Positions 56,233-64,000 of a DNA stretch of 64,000 nucleotides are shown one piece after another (positions within the stretch are counted from its first letter, which is position 1; every line of letters starts with the position of its first letter). The notes under the pieces were generated by a model. The model did no database searches, had not been told where the DNA came from, and saw only the letters and a program-made list of their open reading frames with translations. Origin of the DNA: Phycisphaerales bacterium (lineage in GTDB: Bacteria > Planctomycetota > Phycisphaerae > UBA1845 > UTPLA1); assembly GCA_020639075.1 (NCBI GenBank), contig JACKHI010000001.1, forward strand, positions 186,001-250,000, in the 5' to 3' direction. The position numbers and the translations under genes are program-made.

Positions 56233-56320
56233 CATGCGAGTCGTGGCATCCTGTCGAGTGAATGAGGAGTGGTATGACATGGAGGTCGTGCCCTGGTGAC
56301 ATTAGGTGAGGGTAGGTGCC

Positions 56321-57719
56321 ATGGTTGACGGATTGGCGCTGGCGGATCGCATTGGATGGGCGGAGGGTCAGTTTAGTTCGGCGATGTTGGGTGATCGTCG
56401 TCGAACGCGGCGCTTGGTGAGGCTGGCAGCACAGATGGCGGCGGACAGCGGTGGCACGATTCCTCAGCAGACCGGTACGATGGCGGCCATGAAAGCTGCC
56501 TATCGATTGTTTGCCGAGGAAGATGTCACCCACGAAGCGATTTGTCGGCCGCACTTTGAACAGACGCAGGAGAAGGCGGCGCAATTGCCTATCGTTTTTC
56601 TGCTCCAGGATACGACAACCTTGGACTTCACATCGCATGTTCACTGCGAAGGCCTGGGGCCGATCGGGCGAGATAAGCGGATGCGAGGCCTGCATCAACA
56701 GAACGTGCTCGCTGTGAACGTGAACTCGCGCCTTCCGCTGGGGCTGATGTATCAACGTCATCATCGCCGTCGCTCTCGTCCGAAGGGTCATGGCGACAAC
56801 CGCGCGCGTCGCGTCGCGTGCCGATTGAAGAGCGGGAGTCGTATTGGTGGATTGAAGCGATCAAGACCATCGGATCGCCGCCCGAAGGCTCCAAGTGGGT
56901 GCATGTCGGGGATCGCGGCGAGGACATCTTCGGCGTCTATGATGAATCCCTTCGCCTGGGCGCCGACTGGCTGATTCGGATCAGCCAGGATCGACGCGTC
57001 GAAACGCCCGAAGGGCAAGGATCGCTTTTTTCCTATGCGCAGCCTGCCAAGCGTGGCGAATCGCAACCTGCAGGTGCGACGCAAAGGAACGGCGCCTTGA
57101 GGATGTGCATCTTCGCGTCTCTGCCGGTCGTGTGACCCTGATGCCGTCGCGTTACGAACCCGCCTATCGCAACTGTGCGCCGATCCCATGTTGGGTTGTT
57201 CGGGTCTGGGAAGATCAGCTACCGACCGATGCGGAGCCGCTGGAGTGGCTGCTCTGTACCAGCCTGTCGTGTGAGACTTCGGAGGAGGCCGTGTTTGTCG
57301 CGAAAGGCTACTCGTATCGATGGGCCATCGAGGAATTCCACAAATGCGAGAAGTCAGGCTGCCAAGTCGAGATGCGGCGGCTGGAGCACGTGGATCGGCT
57401 CGAACCCCTGATCGGTCTGCTCAGCGTGCTGGCCGTCTGGCTCATGCAACTCAAGTTCGTGGCGCGCGACAAGCCCGACGAGGAGGCAACCACGCTATTC
57501 GACGAATTCGATGTTTGTGTGATGGCTCGGTACCTGAGAAAGTCGCCGCAGCAATTGACAGTTGGAGAATTCTGGCGAGGCATCGGGCAACTCGGCGGTC
57601 ACCCCGGCCGAAAAGGCGATGGCCCACTCGGCTGGCTACGTGCTTGGCGCGGCTGGCAACGATTTCAACTAATGATCCTCGGCGCCAGCCTGACTACCGA
57701 GGACGAAAGATGTGGGTAA
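56321..57719 (+). pseudogene. IS4-family transposase, frame-shifted
   Basis: Three reading frames together encode one transposase. The first (56321 to about 56800) has the Tn5-type N-terminal DNA-binding pattern ('AEGQFSSAMLGDRRRTRRLV') and the first catalytic Asp in 'LLQDTTTLDFTSH'. The second (~56800 to ~57040) has the second Asp in 'VHVGDRGEDIFGVYD'. The third (from ~57075) has the exact IS4 signature Y-2-R-3-E-6-K in 'YSYRWAIEEFHKCEK' near 57310-57355, with the catalytic Glu. The frame changes are near 56800 and between 57040 and 57080; the second may combine two small indels. All three catalytic acids remain, so decay is recent, or the indels are sequencing errors. Confidence 0.82.
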
Positions 57720-57741
57720 CAGCAAGGTTGGAAACGGGGGG
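57707..57741 (-). repeat. Right terminal inverted repeat of the IS4 element
   Basis: Begins AAGATGTGGGTAACAGCAAG and ends in six G. The transposase stop codon (57717-57719) lies inside this repeat. Confidence 0.75.
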
Positions 57742-58185
57742 CTATTCTCATGTGATCCCTACGGGATCCAGGGTGGATACACCTGTCGCGCTTGTACCGG
57801 AACAACGAGTCACTCCGAATTTCCGAGATGAACCCTTTTAATTGGCTTGGCGCGCTGACCGTAGTCACAGGTGGGTTCGCAAACGATTTGCCCGCCTATT
57901 CGCGGACTTCTTCAGCCACTTCGTGGCCGAATCAGAATAACTGGGAGACAAGCGTGCGAAGAGGTAGAATAGACGCGTCGATCGTCGCGAGGAGCGAATT
58001 CGCGAACCGCTTCATTTACGGTTTCTCCGTCTCGACATGCGACTCGCGATTGTGCCCTGATTCGTCGTTGCAGCTTCATCCGCGTGGCCTTCAGATTCCA
58101 GAGCGGATGGCGGGATCTCGCAATCCTGGTTCTGAATGCCGGGAAATCCCTGTGTCGGTTGCTCCTTGTTGCAGAAATCCGCCTG
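57742..58185 (+). other. Intergenic region between the IS element and the sigma factor gene
   Basis: Apart from the palindrome GATCCC-TAC-GGGATC at 57754-57768, nothing with protein-like or structural character was found in these 444 bases. The promoter of the sigma-kinase pair should be here but no consensus box is clear. Confidence 0.4.
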
Positions 58186-58773
58186 ATGTGTTGTGGGAGA
58201 AATCCAGTCAGCGACTCCAAAGTGGACAACGTGACGAAGCTGCTTGGCGAGATTCGCGACGGCGATCGCTCGGCCCTCGAACGGCTCTTTCCGATTGTTT
58301 ACCAGGAGCTCAAGGCGCTGGCCGCGCATATCTCCCGGAACCCTCGGCACACGCTGCAACCGACGGCATTGGTCCACGAGGCGTACGTCCGCCTGGTTCG
58401 CCAGGATGGCAGTTGGAACGATCGCAAGCATTTCTTTCACGTCGCCGCAAAAGCGATCCGACAGGTGTTGGTCGATCACGCCCGGCGACGCGATGCGAGC
58501 AAACGCGGAGGCGGGGGGGAGCGCATCACGTTCTCCGAATCGCTCGATTCCGGGAGGGGCGATCTGAACCTCGTTGAGTTCGAGGATGCGTTGAAAGTGC
58601 TGGAGTCGCGGGACGAGCGCCAGGCGCGGATCGTCGAAATGCGGTTCATCGTTGGGCTGACCATCGAGGAGACGGCCGATGTGCTCGGCGTATCCCCCAG
58701 AACCGTTAACGTGGATTGGCAAATGGCCCGCGCGTGGCTTCGGCGCGAGCTGAGCGCTTCGAACGAATCATGA
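58186..58773 (+). CDS. ECF sigma factor (planctomycete type)
   Basis: A 195-residue sigma factor from ATG 58186. Region 2 is 'LFPIVYQELKALAAHIS' with 'HTLQPTALVHEAYVRLVRQ' and 'FFHVAAKAIRQVLVDHARRR'. Region 4 is 'IVEMRFIVGLTIEETADVLG' with 'VSPRTVNVDWQMARAWL'. A GTG at 58222 ('VDNVTKLLGEIRDGD') would give the length most usual in the family, and a longer frame reaches 58084; no ribosome-binding site decides between them. The kinase gene starts inside the sigma stop codon (ATGA), a tight translational coupling that supports a functional pair. Confidence 0.9.
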   Translation: MCCGRNPVSDSKVDNVTKLLGEIRDGDRSALERLFPIVYQELKALAAHISRNPRHTLQPTALVHEAYVRLVRQDGSWNDRKHFFHVAAKAIRQVLVDHARRRDASKRGGGGERITFSESLDSGRGDLNLVEFEDALKVLESRDERQARIVEMRFIVGLTIEETADVLGVSPRTVNVDWQMARAWLRRELSASNES

Positions 58774-61538
58774 CGCGGATCGACCATCACCGCTTGCGCG
58801 AGCTCTTTGAGTCGGTCATGGACCTGCCCGCGAATCAGCGCGCCGCGATCATTGACGCAGCATGCATCGGCAACAGCTCGCTGCGACACGAGATTGAATC
58901 GCTCCTGAAACACCACGACGCTGAAGTTCCCCTGTTCGCCGATGAACAGGCGGGAATCGGTATGAAAGTCGCGCGCGAACTCGCGTTTGCTGCCGGGGAT
59001 GCACCTCTGCCCGAGAGTATCGGAAGGTATCGCGTTGTTCGCGAATTGGGCGCCGGCGGCATGGGAATCGTCTACGAGGCGGAGCAGGAGCGACCGGTCC
59101 GGCGCAAAGTAGCGCTGAAAGTGATCAAGCTGGGCATGGATACCCGCGAAGTTGTCGCGCGTTTTCGGCAGGAGCGCCAAGCGCTGGCAATGCTGGACCA
59201 TCCCAATATCGCCAAAGTACTCGACGCCGGCGCGACCGAAACAGGTCGACCATATTTCGTCATGGAGTTGTGCGCCGGCGAACGCATCACGGATTATTGT
59301 GATTCCCGAGGACTCACGATTCCCGCCCGCCTCGATCTGTTTATCCAAGTCTGCCAGGCGATTCAACACGCCCACCAGAAAGCACTCATTCATCGGGATA
59401 TCAAACCATCGAATGTCCTGGTGACAACGCAGGATGATCGTCCATTGGCGAAAGTCATCGATTTCGGCATTGCGAAAGCCATGGGCGACAGGCTGACTGA
59501 TGTAACGCTTCACACGGTGGATTCGCGTATGATCGGAACGCCGGAATACATGAGTCCCGAGCAGGCCGACGGAAGCCGGGGCATCGATACACGCACCGAT
59601 GTCTACTCCCTTGGCGTATTGCTTTACGAACTGTTGACCGGCTGCACGCCGTTCAGCGGAGAGAATCTCGCTACGGCGTCGCTGACCAACGTCATTCGCA
59701 TTATTCGCGAAGTGGATCCCGTCCGCCCGAGTACGCGCTTGCGCGAAGTTGCTGCGCGTACGCAGTCGGCTGGAGACGCACCCGAAACTGCGGCCCTTCG
59801 CACTCCGTCCGTCCTGCAAGGCGATCTCGACTGGATCGTCACGAAAGCGCTCGAGAAGAGCCCATCGCGGCGCTACGACTCTGCCGGCGCACTTGCCGAC
59901 GATGTGAGGCGCCACCTATCCGGCGAGCCTGTAGAGGCAGCGCCGCCGAGTACTCTGTACCGGTTTCGCAAGTTCACGCGACGCAACCGCGGTCTGGTGC
60001 TGGGCGCGGGAATCGTCGCGCTGGCATTGATCGTCGGTGCAATCGGCACGCTCTGGCAGGCGAGCGTCGCCCGTCGCGAGGCCCGGGCCGCGCGGGCAGC
60101 GGAGCGCGACGCCAGGCGTGTCGCCGAATTTCAGGCGCATATGCTGGAGCAGATCGATACAGCACTCGCGGGTGACGAACTGCTTTCGGGAATGCAATCC
60201 CAATTCAAGAGCGGCATCGCAAAGACCGGGCTTACACCTGACGAGGAGGAAGCGAAGCTCGGGGAGTTCGAGGTGCAGCTTCAGCAACTTAACCCGACGG
60301 ACCTGGCTGCTGATCTGATAGACAAGACAATTCTTCGGCCGTCCATCGATTCGATCGCCAGTCAGTTCTCCGATCAGCCTGTTGTAGAAGCCTCACTGAA
60401 CCACGCGCTTGCGGAACTTTATGTCAACATTGGGCGCCATGCCGCGGCGCGACCATTGGTCGAAAAGGCGCTCGAAGCACGCATGCGCATCCTGGGCCAA
60501 TCTCATCCAGACACGCTGACCTCGATGCAGGCCTTGGGTTACGTGATGCGCCTACAGGGAGACTTGCCCCGGGCGGAGGCGTTGCTGAATGAAACGCTGA
60601 TCAAATGCAGGACCGCCCTGGGGCCCGATCATCCCACGACGCTTAAGACCCAATCAACCATTGGCGGTATCCTGCGAATGAAAGGACAGTTGGCGAAGGC
60701 TGAGACCTGCTGGCGTGACGTATTGGAGCGTCGGCGACAGGTGTTGGGACCGGACAACCCCACAACGATCGTCTCGATGAATAACCTGGGGGCTGTGCTC
60801 GCGGAGGAGTTCAAGCTTGCGGAGGCCGACGCGCTCTACCGAGAGGCGCTCGAGCGCGGTCGCAGGGTGAATGGTGCAGATCATCCGAATACGTTGGTCA
60901 CGGAGCACTTCCTCGGCGGCCTCTTGTGGCGACAGGACCGCCTCGAAGAGGCGGAGGCGCTCTTCCGTGACACGCTTGAAAAGCGCCGGCGACTGTTGGG
61001 AGAGTCACACCCAAGAACTATCAACAGCATCTTGAATCTAGGTCAACTTCTCCTGGCCATGGGCAACGTCGCTGAGGCGGAACCGCTGCTCCGCGAAGCC
61101 TATGGGAAATCCCGCCGAGTACGGGGCGCAACGCACTCACTGACGATTGCCCCGCTTGATGACTTAGCTGGCCTGCTTGAAGGCGAATCCAGATGGATCG
61201 AAGCCGAGCCACTCTTACGCGAGCGCATCGCAAGTCTGGCACAGAACGCGGGGGAAATGGAGCCGGTGAGGATTAACGCACGTATTCGACTCGGTCGGTG
61301 CCTGATCGAGTGCGGCCGTTTTGCGGAGGCCGAAGCTGAACTGCTCTCCGTGCAGAGTTCTCTCGGCGCAACTATCCCTGTTCAAAGCGAAGCCGGCGAA
61401 CGGTGTGTTTCATTGCTAGCGCGGCTCTACGACAACTGGGACAGGGCCGAACCTCGGCGAGGCTACGACAGGAAGCGAGACCACTGGCGCGCGATTGAAT
61501 ACTCCGGGGTATCGAAAGCCCCTTATGTCCGCGACTGA
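58770..61538 (+). CDS. Transmembrane Ser/Thr protein kinase with TPR repeats
   Basis: A 922-residue kinase starting at the ATG that overlaps the sigma stop. The N-terminal helical segment is 'RELFESVMDLPANQRAAII'. The kinase domain spans ~86-365: 'LGAGGMGIVYEAE', Lys117, 'HRDIKPSN' (~208), DFG (~231) and 'GTPEYMSPEQADG'. A membrane helix ('GLVLGAGIVALALIVGAIG') lies near 410. The outside region has kinesin-light-chain-like TPRs from ~545 to 840 ('ILGQSHPDTLTSMQALGYV', 'VLGPDNPTTIVSMNNLGAV'). All catalytic residues are present. It converges on the WD40 kinase with an 81-base gap. Confidence 0.93.
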   Translation: MTRIDHHRLRELFESVMDLPANQRAAIIDAACIGNSSLRHEIESLLKHHDAEVPLFADEQAGIGMKVARELAFAAGDAPLPESIGRYRVVRELGAGGMGIVYEAEQERPVRRKVALKVIKLGMDTREVVARFRQERQALAMLDHPNIAKVLDAGATETGRPYFVMELCAGERITDYCDSRGLTIPARLDLFIQVCQAIQHAHQKALIHRDIKPSNVLVTTQDDRPLAKVIDFGIAKAMGDRLTDVTLHTVDSRMIGTPEYMSPEQADGSRGIDTRTDVYSLGVLLYELLTGCTPFSGENLATASLTNVIRIIREVDPVRPSTRLREVAARTQSAGDAPETAALRTPSVLQGDLDWIVTKALEKSPSRRYDSAGALADDVRRHLSGEPVEAAPPSTLYRFRKFTRRNRGLVLGAGIVALALIVGAIGTLWQASVARREARAARAAERDARRVAEFQAHMLEQIDTALAGDELLSGMQSQFKSGIAKTGLTPDEEEAKLGEFEVQLQQLNPTDLAADLIDKTILRPSIDSIASQFSDQPVVEASLNHALAELYVNIGRHAAARPLVEKALEARMRILGQSHPDTLTSMQALGYVMRLQGDLPRAEALLNETLIKCRTALGPDHPTTLKTQSTIGGILRMKGQLAKAETCWRDVLERRRQVLGPDNPTTIVSMNNLGAVLAEEFKLAEADALYREALERGRRVNGADHPNTLVTEHFLGGLLWRQDRLEEAEALFRDTLEKRRRLLGESHPRTINSILNLGQLLLAMGNVAEAEPLLREAYGKSRRVRGATHSLTIAPLDDLAGLLEGESRWIEAEPLLRERIASLAQNAGEMEPVRINARIRLGRCLIECGRFAEAEAELLSVQSSLGATIPVQSEAGERCVSLLARLYDNWDRAEPRRGYDRKRDHWRAIEYSGVSKAPYVRD

Positions 61539-61619
61539 TTCGGCGAATCGGTACGAATCGGATGGGAAAAAGACCCGCGAATGCCACGGTCAACTGCAAC
61601 GCGGCGATCAACTTGGCTT

Positions 61620-64000
61620 TCATTCAGATGCCGCGAGCCGCTCCGAGAGACGCAATGTGTCCCACACGCGGAGTGTGCCATCTCCGGAACCGGAGATAAG
61701 CTGCGTTCCATCGGGGCGGAACACGAGCGACCAGACATACGATGTGTGACCGCGAAGTTGGACGATTTCGTCCATCGTCGTTGCATCCCAGATCCGGATC
61801 ACCTGATCGTCACCGGCCGTAACGATACGGGAACCGTCGGGTGAAAATGCGATATCCCAGACACTCCGGCCTGAATGGCCGCGTAATGTCCCAATGTGCG
61901 AATTCGTACCTAAATCCCACACGTCGACGATGCACGGGTTTTCGGGTTCGATCGCCGCGAATCGGCTTGTTGTCGTGACAGGGCTGAATTCGAAAATTCG
62001 ACCGACGGAAAATAATGTCACCGGCTGGGACTTACCCAGACGAACCACCTCGTATCGTCCTTCTTTGCGTACGACTGCGAACCGACCGTTCGGGCTCACG
62101 GGGACATGCGCGACCTCTGCAAGCGCGGCGCATGGACGTTCAACAACCTCCCCGCTCTCAGTATTCCACCACTCGGTTTTTTCTGTGCCGATTCCAGGAA
62201 GGTAGACGTGAACGCCATCTGGATGCCAAGTGGGGCCGACGCCGGAACCGTCGTACGCATGGCTTTGGATTTCGACGCCGCGCACGACATCCCAGACGCG
62301 CAGCGTCTTGTCGGCGCCGAGCGAGAGGAGCAATCGTCCGTCCGGACTGAACTCCAGATGTGTCAGGTAGCTCGTATGTCCTATGAGCCGTTTCCCAGCC
62401 ATGAAGCGATTCGCATCCCACAGCCGGATTTCGTTGTCCCACGCTCCCGACGCGATCGTATTGCCGTCGGGACTCACGGCGACGGGATAGACATAACCGT
62501 TGTGACCGCGCAGCACTGTAGGATTGCCGTGCGACGCGACATCCCACACGCGAATCGTGCGGTCCGATTCGGCGCCGACTGTGACAATCTGCGTTCCCGT
62601 CTCGTCGAATTCCAAGTCTGCAATGGCATCTGCATGCCCGTGTAAGACCGCCAGGGGCTCAAGCGTGTCCGGCGTCCAGAGTCGCAGCGTACGGTCCCGG
62701 CCAGCTGTCGCAATCAACTTTCCATCCGGGCTGAATCGGATGACAGTAGCGCCGTTTGTGTGCCCGTGCCCGGTCGCGATCAACTCGGCCGAGTCGGCAT
62801 CCCAAAGCCTGACAGTCGCGTCGCTGAGTACGGCCGCTACGTGCTGACTGGCAGGGTCAAACGCGATGTCGAGGCCGGCCGCCGGTGCGTTATCGAGCGG
62901 GCGCAGGGATCCGTTTGCTGAGTTCCAGATTGCGGGTTTACCCTTGAAGCCGGTTCCCAACGCCAACTGTCCGTTGTCGCTGACGGCCGATGGGGCTATC
63001 CCCACCGGCCATACCGAGATGGCGATCTCGAACCTCTCGTTCGTTTCGAGGTTGAGGAGCATTGCTTTGGAGAGAGAATTGACCGAAAGCCAATTCCCGT
63101 TGTCGCTGAGATGAATCGTCGGGGCCTCGGCCATTCCAAGGTCGCCGATGCGGAGGACTGGCTGGAAGCCCCGATCAATCTGATCCACGGAAATTGTGTC
63201 GTCGCGGATCGTCAGTTGTGCACTGCGGGATCGATTTGGCAATACCAGGGCGTTCGCGTGTAAGTCTGCAAGCGGGGCGCCGGAATGAGCCTCCCATCGA
63301 ATCCATGCGTCTGCCCCGGCGTCCCACGCGCCGATTGTGTCGTTATCCAGGAACCGTATGAAGTTCCTGTGCAGACGATCGTCATCGAGAATAACCAGTT
63401 TGCTCAGGTCGAGCCGACTGTTCAGGTATCGCCACTCCCAGCCGCGCAGTGATTCAGGCGTCCGCTCCAGGCTCCGTCGCGCCAAAGGTACGTCGTGATT
63501 TTCGAGTGCGGCCGCCGCTGCGGCAATACCCGCAAGATATGCCTGGTGACGGGCTCGCGTCTCTTCCGCCTGCGCAAGATCGCGTGCATTCATCGCGATA
63601 AATGCCTGTTGGGTCGAGATGACTGCAGCGACAAGCAATGCCGCCGCGCCGATTGCCGCGCCCCGTACAAGCCCGCGGTTCCGCCGCGCGAACATACGCA
63701 ACTGGTACACTGCCGTCGGCGGACGCGCGCTGATCGGCTCGTCGCTTAGATAGCGGCGGATATCAGCCGCGAATTCAGCAGCAGACTGATAGCGACGAGA
63801 CTTGTCCTTGTCGATCGCCTTGGCGGCAATCGTCTCGATGTCTCCGCGCAACGCCGTGTTGATCGAACCGAGCTTTCGCGGCGGAGATTCGCGAATTGCG
63901 ACGACGGCATCCAGCATGGATTCCCACGGCGCCGCGATTGGTAACTGACCGGAGAGCAACTCGTACAACACGACACCAAGGGCATATACGTCGGTGCGCG
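61620..64000 (-). CDS. WD40-repeat Ser/Thr protein kinase, N-terminal part outside the window
   Basis: The frame runs open to the window edge (64000), where the kinase motif 'RTDVYALGVVLYELLSG' (subdomain IX) is visible, so the glycine loop and catalytic loop lie beyond. After the kinase C-lobe there are a basic patch, a membrane helix ('GAAIGAAALLVAAVISTQQ'), a short helical linker ('AQAEETRARHQAYLAGI') and ~600 residues of WD40 repeats. Several are canonical: 'IRFSPDGKLIATAGRDRTLR', 'VAVSPDGNTIASGAWDNEI', 'LEFSPDGRLLLSLGADKTL' and 'LVFRPDGTQLISGSGDGTL'. This replaces the TPR solenoid of the other kinases by a propeller sensor or scaffold. No sigma factor gene is visible next to its 3' end. 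Confidence 0.9.
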   Translation of the reverse strand, partial: RTDVYALGVVLYELLSGQLPIAAPWESMLDAVVAIRESPPRKLGSINTALRGDIETIAAKAIDKDKSRRYQSAAEFAADIRRYLSDEPISARPPTAVYQLRMFARRNRGLVRGAAIGAAALLVAAVISTQQAFIAMNARDLAQAEETRARHQAYLAGIAAAAAALENHDVPLARRSLERTPESLRGWEWRYLNSRLDLSKLVILDDDRLHRNFIRFLDNDTIGAWDAGADAWIRWEAHSGAPLADLHANALVLPNRSRSAQLTIRDDTISVDQIDRGFQPVLRIGDLGMAEAPTIHLSDNGNWLSVNSLSKAMLLNLETNERFEIAISVWPVGIAPSAVSDNGQLALGTGFKGKPAIWNSANGSLRPLDNAPAAGLDIAFDPASQHVAAVLSDATVRLWDADSAELIATGHGHTNGATVIRFSPDGKLIATAGRDRTLRLWTPDTLEPLAVLHGHADAIADLEFDETGTQIVTVGAESDRTIRVWDVASHGNPTVLRGHNGYVYPVAVSPDGNTIASGAWDNEIRLWDANRFMAGKRLIGHTSYLTHLEFSPDGRLLLSLGADKTLRVWDVVRGVEIQSHAYDGSGVGPTWHPDGVHVYLPGIGTEKTEWWNTESGEVVERPCAALAEVAHVPVSPNGRFAVVRKEGRYEVVRLGKSQPVTLFSVGRIFEFSPVTTTSRFAAIEPENPCIVDVWDLGTNSHIGTLRGHSGRSVWDIAFSPDGSRIVTAGDDQVIRIWDATTMDEIVQLRGHTSYVWSLVFRPDGTQLISGSGDGTLRVWDTLRLSERLAASE

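Larger units (their letters stand above)
56198..57741 (+). mobile_element. IS4-family insertion sequence, inactivated
   Basis: A ~1.54-kb element. Left end 56198-56232 and right end 57707-57741 are inverted copies: a run of six or seven C, then GTT, an AAC region, CTTGCT, and TTACCCACATCTT in both. The single transposase gene between them belongs to the IS4 family but is broken by frame changes. No clear target duplication is seen next to the C-runs. The inverted similarity may extend further outward, to the palindrome/TGAGAA units at 56160 and 57768. Confidence 0.8.

Overview
The window looks like a chromosomal piece of a planctomycete (Planctomycetota), with moderately high GC and dense coding. 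This rests on three ECF sigma factors paired with large serine/threonine kinases carrying TPR repeats, plus a fourth kinase with WD40 repeats. It also rests on two PEP-CTERM proteins, five very large exported proteins ending in dockerin-like 'GDxNxDGxxDxxD' modules, and a beta-rich domain that I recognise from planctomycete proteins. No rRNA, tRNA or CRISPR array was seen.

Layout. 1-5.1 kb: cell-surface polysaccharide genes (formyltransferase cut by the window edge, heparinase II/III-like lyase, WbuB-like glycosyltransferase, NAD-dependent sugar epimerase), then a TMTC-like membrane protein with TPRs (5.2-7.8 kb). 8.0-8.9 kb: folP. 9.25-9.85 kb: a MarR-type regulator with a cysteine-rich tail. 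9.9-23.8 kb: six tightly packed minus-strand genes. In transcription order they encode a 1183-aa di-haem/dockerin protein, a DUF362/dockerin protein, a NapH-like Fe-S membrane protein fused to TPRs, a hydrazine-synthase-alpha-like c-type cytochrome, a six-haem cytochrome fused to a YncE propeller, and a propeller fused to a periplasmic binding protein. A good sigma70-type promoter precedes this operon and overlaps a repeated ACTTA element; a divergent promoter points at a RidA-like gene. The operon is the best candidate for an undescribed system: an exported electron-transfer or oxidoreductase pathway.

25.6-28.0 kb: exported catalase-peroxidase (katG). 28.3-31.8 kb: kinase then ECF sigma factor. 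31.9-43.8 kb: secreted surface proteins (integrin-like propeller with 14-residue N-terminal repeats, glycine-rich protein, PEP-CTERM protein, 2529-aa CARDB-repeat giant). 44.6-48.0 kb: an M1/M28/PDZ peptidase fusion. 48.3-52.0 kb: ECF sigma factor followed by a kinase. 52.4-55.7 kb: a seven-repeat FG-GAP protein and a second PEP-CTERM protein. 56.0-57.8 kb: a frame-shifted IS4-family element bounded by clear terminal inverted repeats and lying among palindromic repeats. 58.2-61.5 kb: a third sigma-kinase pair with an ATGA overlap. 61.6-64.0 kb: the C-terminal part of a WD40 kinase, running off the window.

Together the genes describe a bacterium investing in surface polysaccharide, large calcium-binding surface proteins, extracytoplasmic redox chemistry and many paralogous kinase/ECF signalling pairs. 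All functional statements are from reading the sequence; no database search was run.
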